64,000 nt of DNA from Mangrovihabitans endophyticus (GTDB taxonomy: Bacteria; Actinomycetota; Actinomycetes; Mycobacteriales; Micromonosporaceae). Below the pieces are notes generated by a model. The model had not been told where the DNA came from. It worked only from the letters and a program-made list of their open reading frames with translations, and did no database searches. Position numbers and translations under genes: made by a program. Positions 1 to 9,459 of this stretch are shown here, piece by piece. The DNA lies in contig NZ_BMMX01000010.1 of assembly GCF_014646155.1 (NCBI RefSeq), positions 7,544-71,543 of the forward strand. The letters are read 5' to 3'. Numbering within the stretch: position 1 is the first letter of the stretch; each line of letters starts with the position of its first letter.

Positions 1-146
1 CCAGCATCCGATTGTGCTATCGCACCGCGAGCCTCCGATTGTGCTATCGCACCGGCAGCATCCGATTGTGCTATCGCACCGCGAGCCTCCGATTGTGCTA
101 TCGCACCGGCAGCATCCGATTGTGCTATCGCACAGGATGTCCGATT
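1..146. repeat. 27-bp tandem repeat array, about five copies
   Basis: Units begin at 7, 34, 61, 88 and 115, each with a 21-base constant part (TCCGATTGTGCTATCGCACC plus G) and a 6-base tail alternating between CGAGCC and GCAGCA, so the true period is 54 bp. A degenerate sixth start is at 140. Each unit carries a small inverted repeat GTGC-TATC-GCAC. The array runs off the left edge, so the total copy number is unknown. It lies upstream of the hypX-like gene. An open frame crosses it, but only because 27 is a multiple of three. Confidence 0.9.
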
Positions 147-251
147 TGGTAGGGGCGGTCTGGGCGACAATCCTGCGGCGCTGCGGGGCGGGCCGGCACG
201 GCGAACGCCCCGATGCCGCGACATCGACCGAACCCGGGAGGCAGGTTAAAG

Positions 252-2528
252 GTGCGGATTCTGTTGCTCGTGTCCGCGTTCGACGGACTGAGCCAGCGTG
301 CCTGGTGCGCGCTGCGTGACGCGGGCCACGATGTCGGCGTACACCTCGCCGACGGCGCACCGGACCTGCTCGACGGCGTCCGCGCGGCCGCTCCCGACCT
401 GGTCTTCTGCCTCTTCCCGTCGGACGCCACCCTGCACGCGATGCGGCGCGACCGTCGGCAGTGGCGCCACTGGCGCACGGTCGTGCTGCGTCCCGCCCCG
501 GTCGGTGATCACGGACCGGCGCCGGTGGATCGGGCGATCGTCGACGGGCTGCCGTCCTGGGGCGTCACCGCGTTGCAACTCACCGACGACCCAGACACCG
601 CCCGCATCTGGACCACCCGCACCTTCGCCATGCCCGCTGCGGCGCCCCGCAAGACCGCGCTGATGCACGGCCCGGTCGCCGACGCCGCCATGGCCTGCCT
701 GAAGGACGTGATCGGCAAGGCGGCCGACCCCTCGTTCTCCGGCGTGCACACCGATCAGATGCCGACCGCGGCGCCGGGACAAACGGCCCGGCCGGCGGTG
801 ACACCACACGACCGCGCCCTCGACTGGGCGATGCCGACCGAGCAGATCCTCAGGCGCGTACGGGCGGCGGATGGCAACCCGGGCGTCCGCGCCGAACTCG
901 CCGGGCTGAACGTGCTCGCGTACGACGCCCATCCCGGTCCGGCTCGCGGCGGCCGTCCCGGAAGTCTGCTGATGCGCCGGCAGGGCGCCGTGCTGGTGGC
1001 CACCGGCGACGGCAGCGCCTGGCTCGGACACCTGCGCGCCGACGCGCCCCAGGCGTGCAAGCTGCCGGCCACCACGCTGCTGGGCAAGCGGCTGCACGAC
1101 GTGCCGCATTCGCCCGTGCCACCGGGATGTGAGCCGGAGACGCCGTCGGCGTACCGGCAGGTCCGCTACCGGCGCAGCGGCGGCGTGGGATGGCTGGTCT
1201 TCGACTTCTACAACGGCGCCATGTCCACCGGTCACTGCCGGCGATTGCTCGCCGGGTTGCGGCACGCGACCGCGCAGGACACCGATGTGCTGGTGCTGCG
1301 TGGCGGGACCGACGCGTTCAGCAACGGGCTGCACCTGCACGTGATCGAGGCGGCGGCGGAGCCGGCGAGCGCCGCGTGGCACAACATCCGTGCCTTCAAC
1401 GCGATCTGCAAGGAGATCATCGGCTGCACCCGCCAGCTCATCATCGCGGCGTACGCGGGCAGCGCCGCGGCCGGCGGAGCGATGCTCGGCCTCGGCGCGG
1501 ACGTGACCGCGGCGCGGGCCGGGATCGTGCTCAACCCGCACTACGGTTTCGGCCTGTACGGCTCGGACCTGCACACCTGGACGCTCCCCCGGCGCGTCGG
1601 CGCGGACACGGCGCAACGGCTCATCGACGAGAAGCTGCCGGTCAGCGTGGAACGGGCGGCATCGGCGGGCTTCATCGACGAGGTGGGGCCGCGGCATCCG
1701 GGAGAATTCACCGAGTGGCTCACCACACTGGCGGGCGCGCACGCGGACCCGAGAGCATCACGCGCCCGCCGGTCGGCCAAGGCGCGCAGGCTGGCCGCGG
1801 AACGAATCCCCGTGGACGCGTACGAGGCACGCGAACTGGCCGAGATGAGCCGGGACACGTTCGGCGACCGATCGGGGTTCGCGGCGGCCCGGCACGCCTT
1901 CGTGCACCGCACCGGACCCGCGCCCCTACCGGCCAGATTGCGCATGCCGGCCCGAGGACCAGATCCGACTCAGGCGGGGTCGGTGCCGCCCGGCCCAATC
2001 CCGACGCCGCCCGGCCCGATCCCGGTGTCGGCCGGCCCAATCCCGGTGTCGGCCGGCCCAATCCCGGTGTCGGCCGGCCCAATCCCGACGCCACCCGGCC
2101 CGATCCAGACGCCGGCGGGGCCGATCCCGACGCTGGCCGGGCCGGTGTCGGCCGGGCCTGTGCCGGCCGCCGTCGGCCAGGCGGGCTACCCGGTGTCGTC
2201 GGCGGTTCCGGCGGCCCCGGTCGTCGCCGGTCCGGGAACCGTGGTGCCGCCGCATCCGTCACCGTCAGTCCCCCATCGCCCGGTCAACACCGGGCCTGTG
2301 CCCAGCCCCCACTCGTCGGGCAACGGGTCGGCAAGTCCCCGGCGGACAACTCACGAGCCGAGCGGACATCGGCCATGGCCGCCCGAACCCGAAGGCCACC
2401 AGCCCGGACCGTCCCACCAGGAACCTCACCGGTCGGGCGGCCCCAACCAGGGACCGGGGCGCCCCGACCGCCCCGAGCAGGGAGGCCCTGGGCCGGGTTT
2501 GCGTCCGGCAGTGCCCACCTCCGCCTGA
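252..2528 (+). CDS. hypX: HypX-like protein (formyltransferase plus enoyl-CoA hydratase domains) with proline-rich tail
   Basis: HypX proteins make the CO ligand of [NiFe]-hydrogenase from formyl groups under aerobic conditions. Of 758 residues, about 1-130 resemble the formyltransferase domain (VGDHGPAPVD, WGVTALQ) and about 185-235 its C-terminal part (LDWAMPTEQILRRVRAADG). Residues about 300-555 form the enoyl-CoA hydratase/isomerase fold with family hallmarks FSNGLHLHVIEAA, GSAAAGGAMLGLGAD and NPHYGFGLYGSD. The usual HPG before the GDxGPS motif reads RPAP, so the formyltransfer site may be altered. Residues about 585-758 are low-complexity Pro/Gly/Ser with tandem GPIPVSA heptads, an unusual extension. 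The GTG at 252 is chosen because GGGAGGCAGG lies 7-15 bases upstream; an ATG at 213 is the alternative. No other hydrogenase gene is in the window; partners may lie to the left. Confidence 0.8.
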   Translation: MRILLLVSAFDGLSQRAWCALRDAGHDVGVHLADGAPDLLDGVRAAAPDLVFCLFPSDATLHAMRRDRRQWRHWRTVVLRPAPVGDHGPAPVDRAIVDGLPSWGVTALQLTDDPDTARIWTTRTFAMPAAAPRKTALMHGPVADAAMACLKDVIGKAADPSFSGVHTDQMPTAAPGQTARPAVTPHDRALDWAMPTEQILRRVRAADGNPGVRAELAGLNVLAYDAHPGPARGGRPGSLLMRRQGAVLVATGDGSAWLGHLRADAPQACKLPATTLLGKRLHDVPHSPVPPGCEPETPSAYRQVRYRRSGGVGWLVFDFYNGAMSTGHCRRLLAGLRHATAQDTDVLVLRGGTDAFSNGLHLHVIEAAAEPASAAWHNIRAFNAICKEIIGCTRQLIIAAYAGSAAAGGAMLGLGADVTAARAGIVLNPHYGFGLYGSDLHTWTLPRRVGADTAQRLIDEKLPVSVERAASAGFIDEVGPRHPGEFTEWLTTLAGAHADPRASRARRSAKARRLAAERIPVDAYEARELAEMSRDTFGDRSGFAAARHAFVHRTGPAPLPARLRMPARGPDPTQAGSVPPGPIPTPPGPIPVSAGPIPVSAGPIPVSAGPIPTPPGPIQTPAGPIPTLAGPVSAGPVPAAVGQAGYPVSSAVPAAPVVAGPGTVVPPHPSPSVPHRPVNTGPVPSPHSSGNGSASPRRTTHEPSGHRPWPPEPEGHQPGPSHQEPHRSGGPNQGPGRPDRPEQGGPGPGLRPAVPTSA
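1992..2145 (+). repeat. 21-bp in-frame tandem repeats in the hypX-like tail
   Basis: Seven consecutive heptad-coding units of type GPIPxxx (GPIPTPP, GPIPVSA three times, GPIPTPP, GPIQTPA, GPIPTLA). The three central copies are identical at DNA level, implying recent expansion by slippage or unequal crossing-over. The flanks stay rich in proline and serine up to the stop codon. Confidence 0.85.
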
Positions 2529-2562
2529 CAGAGGCCCCTCTCCTAAGGTCAGTCCGCCCAGA

Positions 2563-2690
2563 CCGCATCAGACCCACCCGCCGCATCAGACCCATCCAGG
2601 CCGCACCAGACCCACCCAGGCCGCATCAGACCCATCCAGGCCGCGTCGGATCCACCCAGGCCGCGTCGGATCCGCCCAGGCCGCGTCGAT
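2563..2690. repeat. 20-bp tandem repeat array
   Basis: An 18-base first unit at 2563 is followed by exact 20-base units starting at 2581, 2601, 2621, 2641 and 2661, and a partial unit at 2681 that runs straight into the palindromic element at 2684. The consensus is CCGCRYCRGAYCCAYCCAGG. It lies directly downstream of the hypX-like gene. No convincing coding potential is seen in this 550-base gap. Confidence 0.9.
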
Positions 2691-2759
2691 CTTGAACATA
2701 GCGGTCCGACAAGTCCGCCACGCCGCACCAAATCCGGCACCCAAACCGCAAGATCGACG
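2684..2759 (+). repeat. Palindromic repeat element, copy A (76 bp)
   Basis: Perfect 11-bp terminal inverted repeats, CGTCGATCTTG at 2684-2694 and CAAGATCGACG at 2749-2759, enclose a core with CGGTCCGACAAGTCC. The same architecture and core occur at 2771-2842 and, about 42 kb away, at 45181-45250 and 45276-45346, so this is a dispersed family. It encodes no protein. Its position after a 3' gene end would suit a non-autonomous mobile or REP/BIME-like element, or a transcription terminator. Confidence 0.85.
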
Positions 2760-2770
2760 CCATCGACGGA

Positions 2771-2842
2771 TCGATCTTGAACTTCACGGTCCGATAAGTC
2801 GGGTAAGGCGGGTCGAACCGGGCCCACAAAGCTCAAGATCGA
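2771..2842 (+). repeat. Palindromic repeat element, copy B (72 bp)
   Basis: Perfect 10-bp terminal inverted repeats TCGATCTTGA (2771-2780) and TCAAGATCGA (2833-2842) surround the core CGGTCCGATAAGTCGGG. It has the same orientation as copy A and is separated from it by 11 bases. Confidence 0.85.
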
Positions 2843-2859
2843 CGGGGGCGACGGGACCG

Positions 2860-2922
2860 GGCGGGGCGGGACCGGGCGAGGCGGGACCGGGCGAGGCGGG
2901 ACCAGGCGGGGCGGGGCGGGTG
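2860..2922. repeat. GC-rich 15-bp tandem repeats
   Basis: About four degenerate units of GGGACCGGGCGAGGC lie between palindromic element B and the ppc promoter region. This is low-complexity sequence with no visible gene. Confidence 0.7.
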
Positions 2923-3041
2923 TCGGTGACATGTCCCGGACGTCCGGGAACCGTCCTGCGCCCGGCTATGAGACTTGCCTCAAAGCGCCCTCCCCGGGGT
3001 GGCTGACGTTACGATCGCGGGAGTCGGGACAGCGCCGTCCT

Positions 3042-3066
3042 GGCGTACGCACCGTTTCCGTACGCC
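3042..3066. promoter_or_regulatory. Inverted repeat upstream of ppc
   Basis: GGCGTACG (3042-3049) and CGTACGCC (3059-3066) form a perfect 8-bp dyad with a 9-base centre, just before the ppc ribosome binding site GAAGGAG (3071-3077). It could be an operator or a 5'-UTR hairpin. The role is inferred from position only. Confidence 0.4.
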
Positions 3067-3084
3067 TGGTGAAGGAGCGCTCCG

Positions 3085-5880
3085 GTGACCGACCTGCACG
3101 GCCAACTCGACCCAGACGGGCATGACGCGGCACTACGCGCCGACATCCGCCGCATCGGCAAGCTGCTCGGCCAGACCCTGGCCCGGCAGGAGGGCGAGCC
3201 CCTCCTCGACCTGGTGGAGGAGATCCGCGCGCTGGTGCGTCAGGATGCGCAAGCCGCCGCGGACCGGCTCACCGCGATGGACGTCACCACGGGCACCAAG
3301 CTGGCCCGCGCCTTCTCCACCTACTTTCACCTCGCCAACATCACCGAGCAGGTGCACCGCGCCCGAGACCTGCGGCGACGCCGTGCCCGCGACGGCGGCT
3401 GGCTGGACCAGGCCGCGAAGCGCATCGCCGAGCGTGGGGTGCCGGCCGACGAGGTCGCCGCCGCCGCCCGCCAGTTGGCGGTGCGGCCGGTGTTCACCGC
3501 CCACCCGACCGAGGCGGCACGCCGCTCGATTCTGTCCAAGCTGCGTCAGCTCGCCGACGCGCTGGATGCCGAGGCCGCCGCCGCGGTGCTGTACGGCGCG
3601 ACCGACACCACCGCCTCCACCCGGCGGTTCGCCGAGATCATCGACCTGCTGTGGCAGACCGACGAGCTGCGCCTGGACCGCCCGGACCCCACCGATGAGG
3701 CCCGCAACGCGGTGTACTACCTGAAGGACCTGTACGCCGACGCGGCCCCGCAGGTGCTCGACGACCTGGCGGAGACGCTGCGCCAACTGGGCGTGGAGAC
3801 GGCGCCCACGGCCCGTCCGCTGACCTTCGGCTCCTGGATCGGCGGCGACCGGGACGGCAACCCGTACGTTACGCCGGCGGTCACCCGGGATGTGCTGATG
3901 ATCCAGCACGAGCACGGCATCCAGGCGACCGAGGCCGCGATGGACCAGCTCATCGAGGAGCTGTCGGTGTCGCGCCGGCTGCGCGGCGTCTCCCTGGATC
4001 TGTCCGCCAGCCTGGCCCGCGACTTGGAGTGCCTGACCGACGTGGCGCCGCGGTTCCGGCGCACCAACGCCGAGGAGCCGTACCGCCTGAAGGTCCGCTG
4101 CATCAAGGCGAAGCTGCAGAACACGCGCGTCCGCCTGCGCCAGGGCACGCCGCACAAGCCGGGCCAGGACTACCTCGGCAGCGACGAGCTGATCGGCGAC
4201 CTGGATCTGCTGCGTGCGTCGCTGGCCCGCAACTCCGGCCAGCTCACCGCGGTGGGTTCGGTCGCGTCCGCGATCCGCGCCGTCTCGGCCTTCGGGATGC
4301 AGCTCGCCACCCTCGACGTACGGGAACACGCGGAGAAGCACCACGAGGTGCTGGAGCAGATGTACGCGCAGGTCGGCGAGGTCGAGGATTACGGCGCGCT
4401 GGACCGCACACAGCGCACCAAGCTGCTGGCCGACGAGCTGACCGGCCGGCGTCCGCTGTCAAACCTGGACACGCCGCTATCCGAGTCGGCGCGCAAGACC
4501 TTCACCGTCTTCCACACCATCCGCGAGGCGCAGGACCGGTTCGGCCAGGACGTGGTCGAGTCCTACATCATCTCGATGACCCTGGGCGTGGACGACGTGC
4601 TGGCCGCGGCGGTGCTGGCCCGCGAGGCCGGCCTGATCGACATCCACACCGGGCGGGCGCGGATCGGCATCGTCCCGCTGCTGGAGACGCCGGCCGAGCT
4701 GAACGCGGGCGGCGAACTGCTGGACGAGATGCTGTCCATGCCGGCCTACCGGGCGATCGTCAAGGCGCGCGGTGACCTGCAGGAGGTGATGCTGGGCTAC
4801 TCCGATTCCAACAAGGAGGCCGGCATCACCACCAGCCAGTGGTCCATCCACCGGGCTCAGCGCGCGCTGCGTGACGTGGCCGCCCGGCACGGCGTGCGGC
4901 TGCGCCTCTTCCACGGCCGGGGCGGCACGGTCGGCCGCGGCGGCGGTCCGACGCACGAGGCGATCCTGGCTCAGCCGTACGGCACCCTGGACGGCGCCAT
5001 CAAGGTGACCGAGCAGGGCGAGGTGATCAGCGACAAGTACACGGTTCCGGCGCTGGCGCGGGAGAACCTGGAACTGACCGTGGCGGCGGTGCTGCAGGCC
5101 ACGCTGTTGCACAAGTCGCCGTCGGTGGACCTGGAGTCGCTGTCACGCTGGGACTCCACGATGGACACCGCGTCCGCGGCGGCCTTCTCGGCGTACCGGG
5201 AACTGGTCGATGATCCGGACCTGCCGGCGTATTTCTGGGCCGCCACCCCGACCGAGCTGCTCGGCCAGTTGAACATCGGGTCACGCCCGGCGAAGCGGCC
5301 GAACACCGACGCCGGCCTCGGTGGCCTGCGTGCGATCCCCTGGGTGTTCGGGTGGACACAGACCCGGCAGATCGTGCCCGGGTGGTACGGCGTAGGCACC
5401 GGCCTGGCCGCCGCCCGCGAGGCCGGGCTGGGCGAGGTGCTCAGCGAGATGCACGGCGAGTGGCAGTTCTTCAAGACGTTCCTGTCCAACGTCGAGATGA
5501 TGCTGGCCAAGACCGACTTGAGCATCGCCCGCCGTTACGTGGAGACGCTGGTGCCGGAGAATCTGCGGCCCATCTTCACCAAGATCGAGGAAGAGTACGC
5601 ACGCACGGTGCGCGAGGTCCTGGCCATCACCGGCGGCGACAGCCTGCTGGACGGCCAGGCCGAGCTGAACCGCACGCTGGGCGTCCGGGACACCTACCTG
5701 GAGCCGCTGCACCACCTGCAGGTGGCGCTGCTGCGCCAGTACCGCGATCTGGCCGAGGCGGACCGCCAACTGGCCACCTCACCGGGGCTGCGGCGGGCGC
5801 CGTCGGACTCCACCGCGCTGGAGCGCGCGCTGCTCACCACGGTGAACGGCATCGCCGCGGGCATGCGTAACACCGGCTGA
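3085..5880 (+). CDS. ppc: Phosphoenolpyruvate carboxylase
   Basis: Carboxylates PEP with bicarbonate to oxaloacetate, the anaplerotic feed of the TCA cycle, in the cytoplasm. At 931 residues it has normal family length. The catalytic histidine motif HPTEAARR begins at residue 140, followed by GGDRDGNP near 253, GYSDSNKEAG near 573 and the glycine-rich loop FHGRGGTVGRGGGP from residue 609. The C-terminus ends in RNTG, a common actinobacterial variant of the QNTG end. The GTG start at 3085 has GAAGGAG eight bases upstream. It is a single-gene unit; the next genes are convergent. Confidence 0.97.
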   Translation: MTDLHGQLDPDGHDAALRADIRRIGKLLGQTLARQEGEPLLDLVEEIRALVRQDAQAAADRLTAMDVTTGTKLARAFSTYFHLANITEQVHRARDLRRRRARDGGWLDQAAKRIAERGVPADEVAAAARQLAVRPVFTAHPTEAARRSILSKLRQLADALDAEAAAAVLYGATDTTASTRRFAEIIDLLWQTDELRLDRPDPTDEARNAVYYLKDLYADAAPQVLDDLAETLRQLGVETAPTARPLTFGSWIGGDRDGNPYVTPAVTRDVLMIQHEHGIQATEAAMDQLIEELSVSRRLRGVSLDLSASLARDLECLTDVAPRFRRTNAEEPYRLKVRCIKAKLQNTRVRLRQGTPHKPGQDYLGSDELIGDLDLLRASLARNSGQLTAVGSVASAIRAVSAFGMQLATLDVREHAEKHHEVLEQMYAQVGEVEDYGALDRTQRTKLLADELTGRRPLSNLDTPLSESARKTFTVFHTIREAQDRFGQDVVESYIISMTLGVDDVLAAAVLAREAGLIDIHTGRARIGIVPLLETPAELNAGGELLDEMLSMPAYRAIVKARGDLQEVMLGYSDSNKEAGITTSQWSIHRAQRALRDVAARHGVRLRLFHGRGGTVGRGGGPTHEAILAQPYGTLDGAIKVTEQGEVISDKYTVPALARENLELTVAAVLQATLLHKSPSVDLESLSRWDSTMDTASAAAFSAYRELVDDPDLPAYFWAATPTELLGQLNIGSRPAKRPNTDAGLGGLRAIPWVFGWTQTRQIVPGWYGVGTGLAAAREAGLGEVLSEMHGEWQFFKTFLSNVEMMLAKTDLSIARRYVETLVPENLRPIFTKIEEEYARTVREVLAITGGDSLLDGQAELNRTLGVRDTYLEPLHHLQVALLRQYRDLAEADRQLATSPGLRRAPSDSTALERALLTTVNGIAAGMRNTG

Positions 5881-5905
5881 GCGCGGCGGCCCGGGTCGAA
5901 CGCAA

Positions 5906-5938
5906 CGGACCGCGGCACCCCCGTGGCGCCGCGGTCCG
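5906..5938. terminator. Bidirectional terminator hairpin
   Basis: CGGACCGCGGC (5906-5916) pairs perfectly with GCCGCGGTCCG (5928-5938) over 11 bp with an 11-base loop. It sits between the converging ppc and ABC-permease genes and has no U-tract. Confidence 0.75.
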
Positions 5939-5953
5939 CGTGTCCGCCGGCGA

Positions 5954-6660
5954 TCAGCTCGTCTCGCCGGCCATCCGGAACGATCGCAGCCGGTCCACCG
6001 CGAACACGGTGGAGCCGATCACAAACACCGCTGCCATCACCACCGCGACGGGCAGCGAGACCCGCGTCGCCAGCACATGCGGGGCGATGCGGTCCGCGAT
6101 GGTGATGACGTACTGCTCGATGGAGAGCACCTTGGTGCCGGACACCCACCGGCCCAGCAGGCCCTCCCAGACCAGGATGTAGACCAGGCCGACCAGCACC
6201 GGCCGCCGGGTGAGCAGGCTCAACAGCAGGAACAGGGCCGAGTACGCGCATGCCCCGACCGCCGCGCCGACCGCCAGCCCGAGACCCAGCCGGGCGGAGG
6301 AGGCCAGCATGCCGCCGATGAACAGCGGCACCGCGGACGTGACAGCGGTGACCACGACCGCCACCGCCAGCTTGGGCAGGATGATGTCGCGCCGCGGCAA
6401 CGGCTTCGTCAGGATGTGCACGATGGTCCCGTCGTCCACTTCGGAGCCGAGCACGCCGGTGCCGACGATCAGGGCGGTCACCGGGAGCATCACGGCCAGG
6501 CCGAGGCCGACCAGCACCGGGGTGGCCCAGTCGGAGGGGTTCACGTCGTACCCGCGGCACAGCAGTGCCAGGCCGATCAGCAGCACCGGCAGCGGCAGCA
6601 GGAGCAGCGCCCGCCGCCGGCCGAACAGGCCGCGTGCGGTGATATAGGCGACCGTGGACA

Positions 6661-6664
<4 letters not shown>
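5954..6664 (-). CDS. ABC-2 type transporter permease
   Basis: A 236-residue integral membrane protein with about six hydrophobic segments, beginning with one at residues 17-35. The cytoplasmic stretch after the second segment (LTKPLPRRDIILPKL) is typical of ABC-2 export permeases. It is the last gene of a four-gene operon; its ATG overlaps the stop of the preceding ATPase gene (ATGA), so it probably pairs with that ATPase. The substrate cannot be read from the sequence. Confidence 0.85.
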
Positions 6665-7577
<913 letters not shown>

Positions 7578-7581
<4 letters not shown>

Positions 7582-8441
7582 AGCGAGGCCACCTTCCGGT
7601 AGCGGGCGAGCAACAGCAGCAGGCAGCAGACGATCAGCGCGACCGCCTCGATGCCGTACACCGGACCGAACCGGCCGACGCTCCAGCCGGGATTGGTGTC
7701 CGGCAGCAGCCACAGACCGACGCCGCTGATCAACATCATCGGGCTAGCCAGCCCGGCCAGGTGCTGGGCGTTCTGCGAGGGCAGGGTCTGCAGCACGCCG
7801 AAGACCGGCGTGGTCATCAGGAACACCGCCACGACGGCGCCGGCGGCGAACGCCCGCTTGCCGGTGAGCGAGGCGATCAGCAGCGAGATCGCGGCGAACA
7901 GCACCGCCCACAGCGCGCTGTAGGCCCAGGCCGGCAGCAGATCGCCGACCTCGTGCCACACGCCGCGCATCCCGTCGTCGGTGGTGAACGCGGCGATCAG
8001 GAACATGACCAGTTGCGGCACGCCGAGCAGCAGCCAGACGGCGGCCACCAGCGCGGCGAACTTGGCGCCGATGTAGTCCGCCGCGCGCAGCGGCCGGCTG
8101 AAATAGAGCGGCAGCACGCCGGACCGCATGTCCCGGGACACCAGTTCCGGGGCGACGATCGCCACGAACAGGATGATCAGCCAGCTCATCGTGTCGGCGA
8201 ACTGGACGTAGTCGAGGATCACGATGTCGGCCTGCGCGCGTACCGCTCCGACGATCACCGCGACGCCGGTGACGATGCCGAACACCAGCCACGGGAAGAT
8301 CTTGGCCTTCGCCGAACGCCCGAGGCCGAACGCGACGCGCAGGCCGTGCACGACGAGCGCGCCGATGACCGCACCACGGCCCAGCCGGGGACCCTCGTAC
8401 CGCTGGTATCCGATGTCATGGATCACGCTTGTCTCAGACAT
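7578..8441 (-). CDS. ABC-2 family transporter permease
   Basis: A 287-residue membrane protein with six hydrophobic segments. After the second comes the conserved VSRDMRSGVLPLYFSRPLRAADY stretch typical of ABC-2 permeases, where a periplasmic-proximal loop is followed by a coupling helix. Second gene of the operon, overlapping both neighbours (8 bp with the ATPase before it, 4 bp with the ATPase after it), which indicates translational coupling. Substrate unknown. Confidence 0.87.
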
Positions 8442-9348
8442 CGGCGGTCTCCTTCGGCGTGAAGAGTTCGGCGACGCGGTGCCGCCGCTGGTCCAGGCGG
8501 TGCAGGGGCAGGTCGAGCTCGGCCACGGCGCGCAGGATCTGGTCGTACGCCTCCTCGGACTCCAGCGGCACGAGCAGCATCCGGCCCTCGTGGCGCACCG
8601 GCAGCCCCAGCGCTTCCAGGGCCGCGGCGAGCTCCGGGGCGCCCTCGCTGACCTCCACGGCGAGCACGTCGGACGCCTCGGTCATCGCCGACATGGACCC
8701 GGAGCGCAGCAGGCGCCCGCCCTCGATCGCGACAAGCGAGTCGCAGATCCGTTCCACCTCGCCGAGCAGGTGCGAACACACCACCACGGAGATGCCGAAC
8801 TCGGCGCCGATCCGGTGCACCAGCGCGAGCATGGCGTCCCGGCCGGCCGGGTCGAGGCCGTTGGTCGGCTCGTCCAGCAACAACAGATCCGGGTCGTGCA
8901 CCAGCGCCTGCGCCAGCTTGGCCCGCTGCTTCATGCCGGTGGAGTAACCGCCGATCTGGCGGTACCGCTCCTCGTAGAGCCCGACGTGGCGCAGCGCCTC
9001 GGACGCGCGTTCCCGGGCGGCCGTGCGGGGCAGCCCGCTGATCCGCCCCATGTGGGTGACGAACTCCGCCGCCGACACATCCGGTGGCAGGCTTTCGTTC
9101 TCTGGCATGTATCCGACGCGGCTGCGCACCTTGTCCGGCTCCACCGTGGGATCGAGGCCGAGGACGCGGACGCTGCCGTCGGTCGGCTCGATCAACCCCA
9201 GCATAATCTTGAGGAAGGTCGACTTTCCGGCGCCGTTCGCCCCGACCAGCCCGATCACCCCCGGCTCGACGGTGACGCTCAGGTCGGCCAGGGCAGTCAC
9301 CCGCCCCCCGTACGTCTTTGTCAGCGCTTGCGTAACGATGAGAGTCAC
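8434..9348 (-). CDS. ABC transporter ATP-binding protein
   Basis: A 304-residue ATPase with Walker A GANGAGKST (36-44), signature YSTGMKQR (135-142) and Walker B LLLLDEPTNGLDP from 155, followed by the switch histidine in VVVCSHLL. The C-terminal tail has the regulatory fold of the NatA/CcmA class. The GTG at 9348 starts at the conserved N-terminus (LIVTQALTKTYGG); a longer reading from 9375 lacks a clear ribosome binding site. It is the first gene of the two-ATPase, two-permease operon. Confidence 0.88.
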   Translation of the reverse strand: MTLIVTQALTKTYGGRVTALADLSVTVEPGVIGLVGANGAGKSTFLKIMLGLIEPTDGSVRVLGLDPTVEPDKVRSRVGYMPENESLPPDVSAAEFVTHMGRISGLPRTAARERASEALRHVGLYEERYRQIGGYSTGMKQRAKLAQALVHDPDLLLLDEPTNGLDPAGRDAMLALVHRIGAEFGISVVVCSHLLGEVERICDSLVAIEGGRLLRSGSMSAMTEASDVLAVEVSEGAPELAAALEALGLPVRHEGRMLLVPLESEEAYDQILRAVAELDLPLHRLDQRRHRVAELFTPKETADV

Positions 9349-9459
9349 GAGGCACAGCGTAGGAAAGGCAAGCACGAACCGGGATCAGGTGAGACCCCGA
9401 GCCGACCCCGAGCCTTCTCAGGCTGCTCTCAGGAACGGACCGGCCCGCGCGCGGTGCTC

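Noticed and set aside
1..146. CRISPR array at the left edge
   Set aside because: The 27-bp units abut directly with no unique spacers, and the 6-base variable part only alternates between two forms; no cas genes are present.
14..319. Protein with nonapeptide repeats over the 27-bp array
   Set aside because: The open frame exists only because the repeat length is a multiple of three; no ribosome binding site, and it runs into the hypX-like gene in another frame.
2931..3125. Short gene upstream of ppc
   Set aside because: It overlaps the ppc start, has atypical residue composition and no ribosome binding site.
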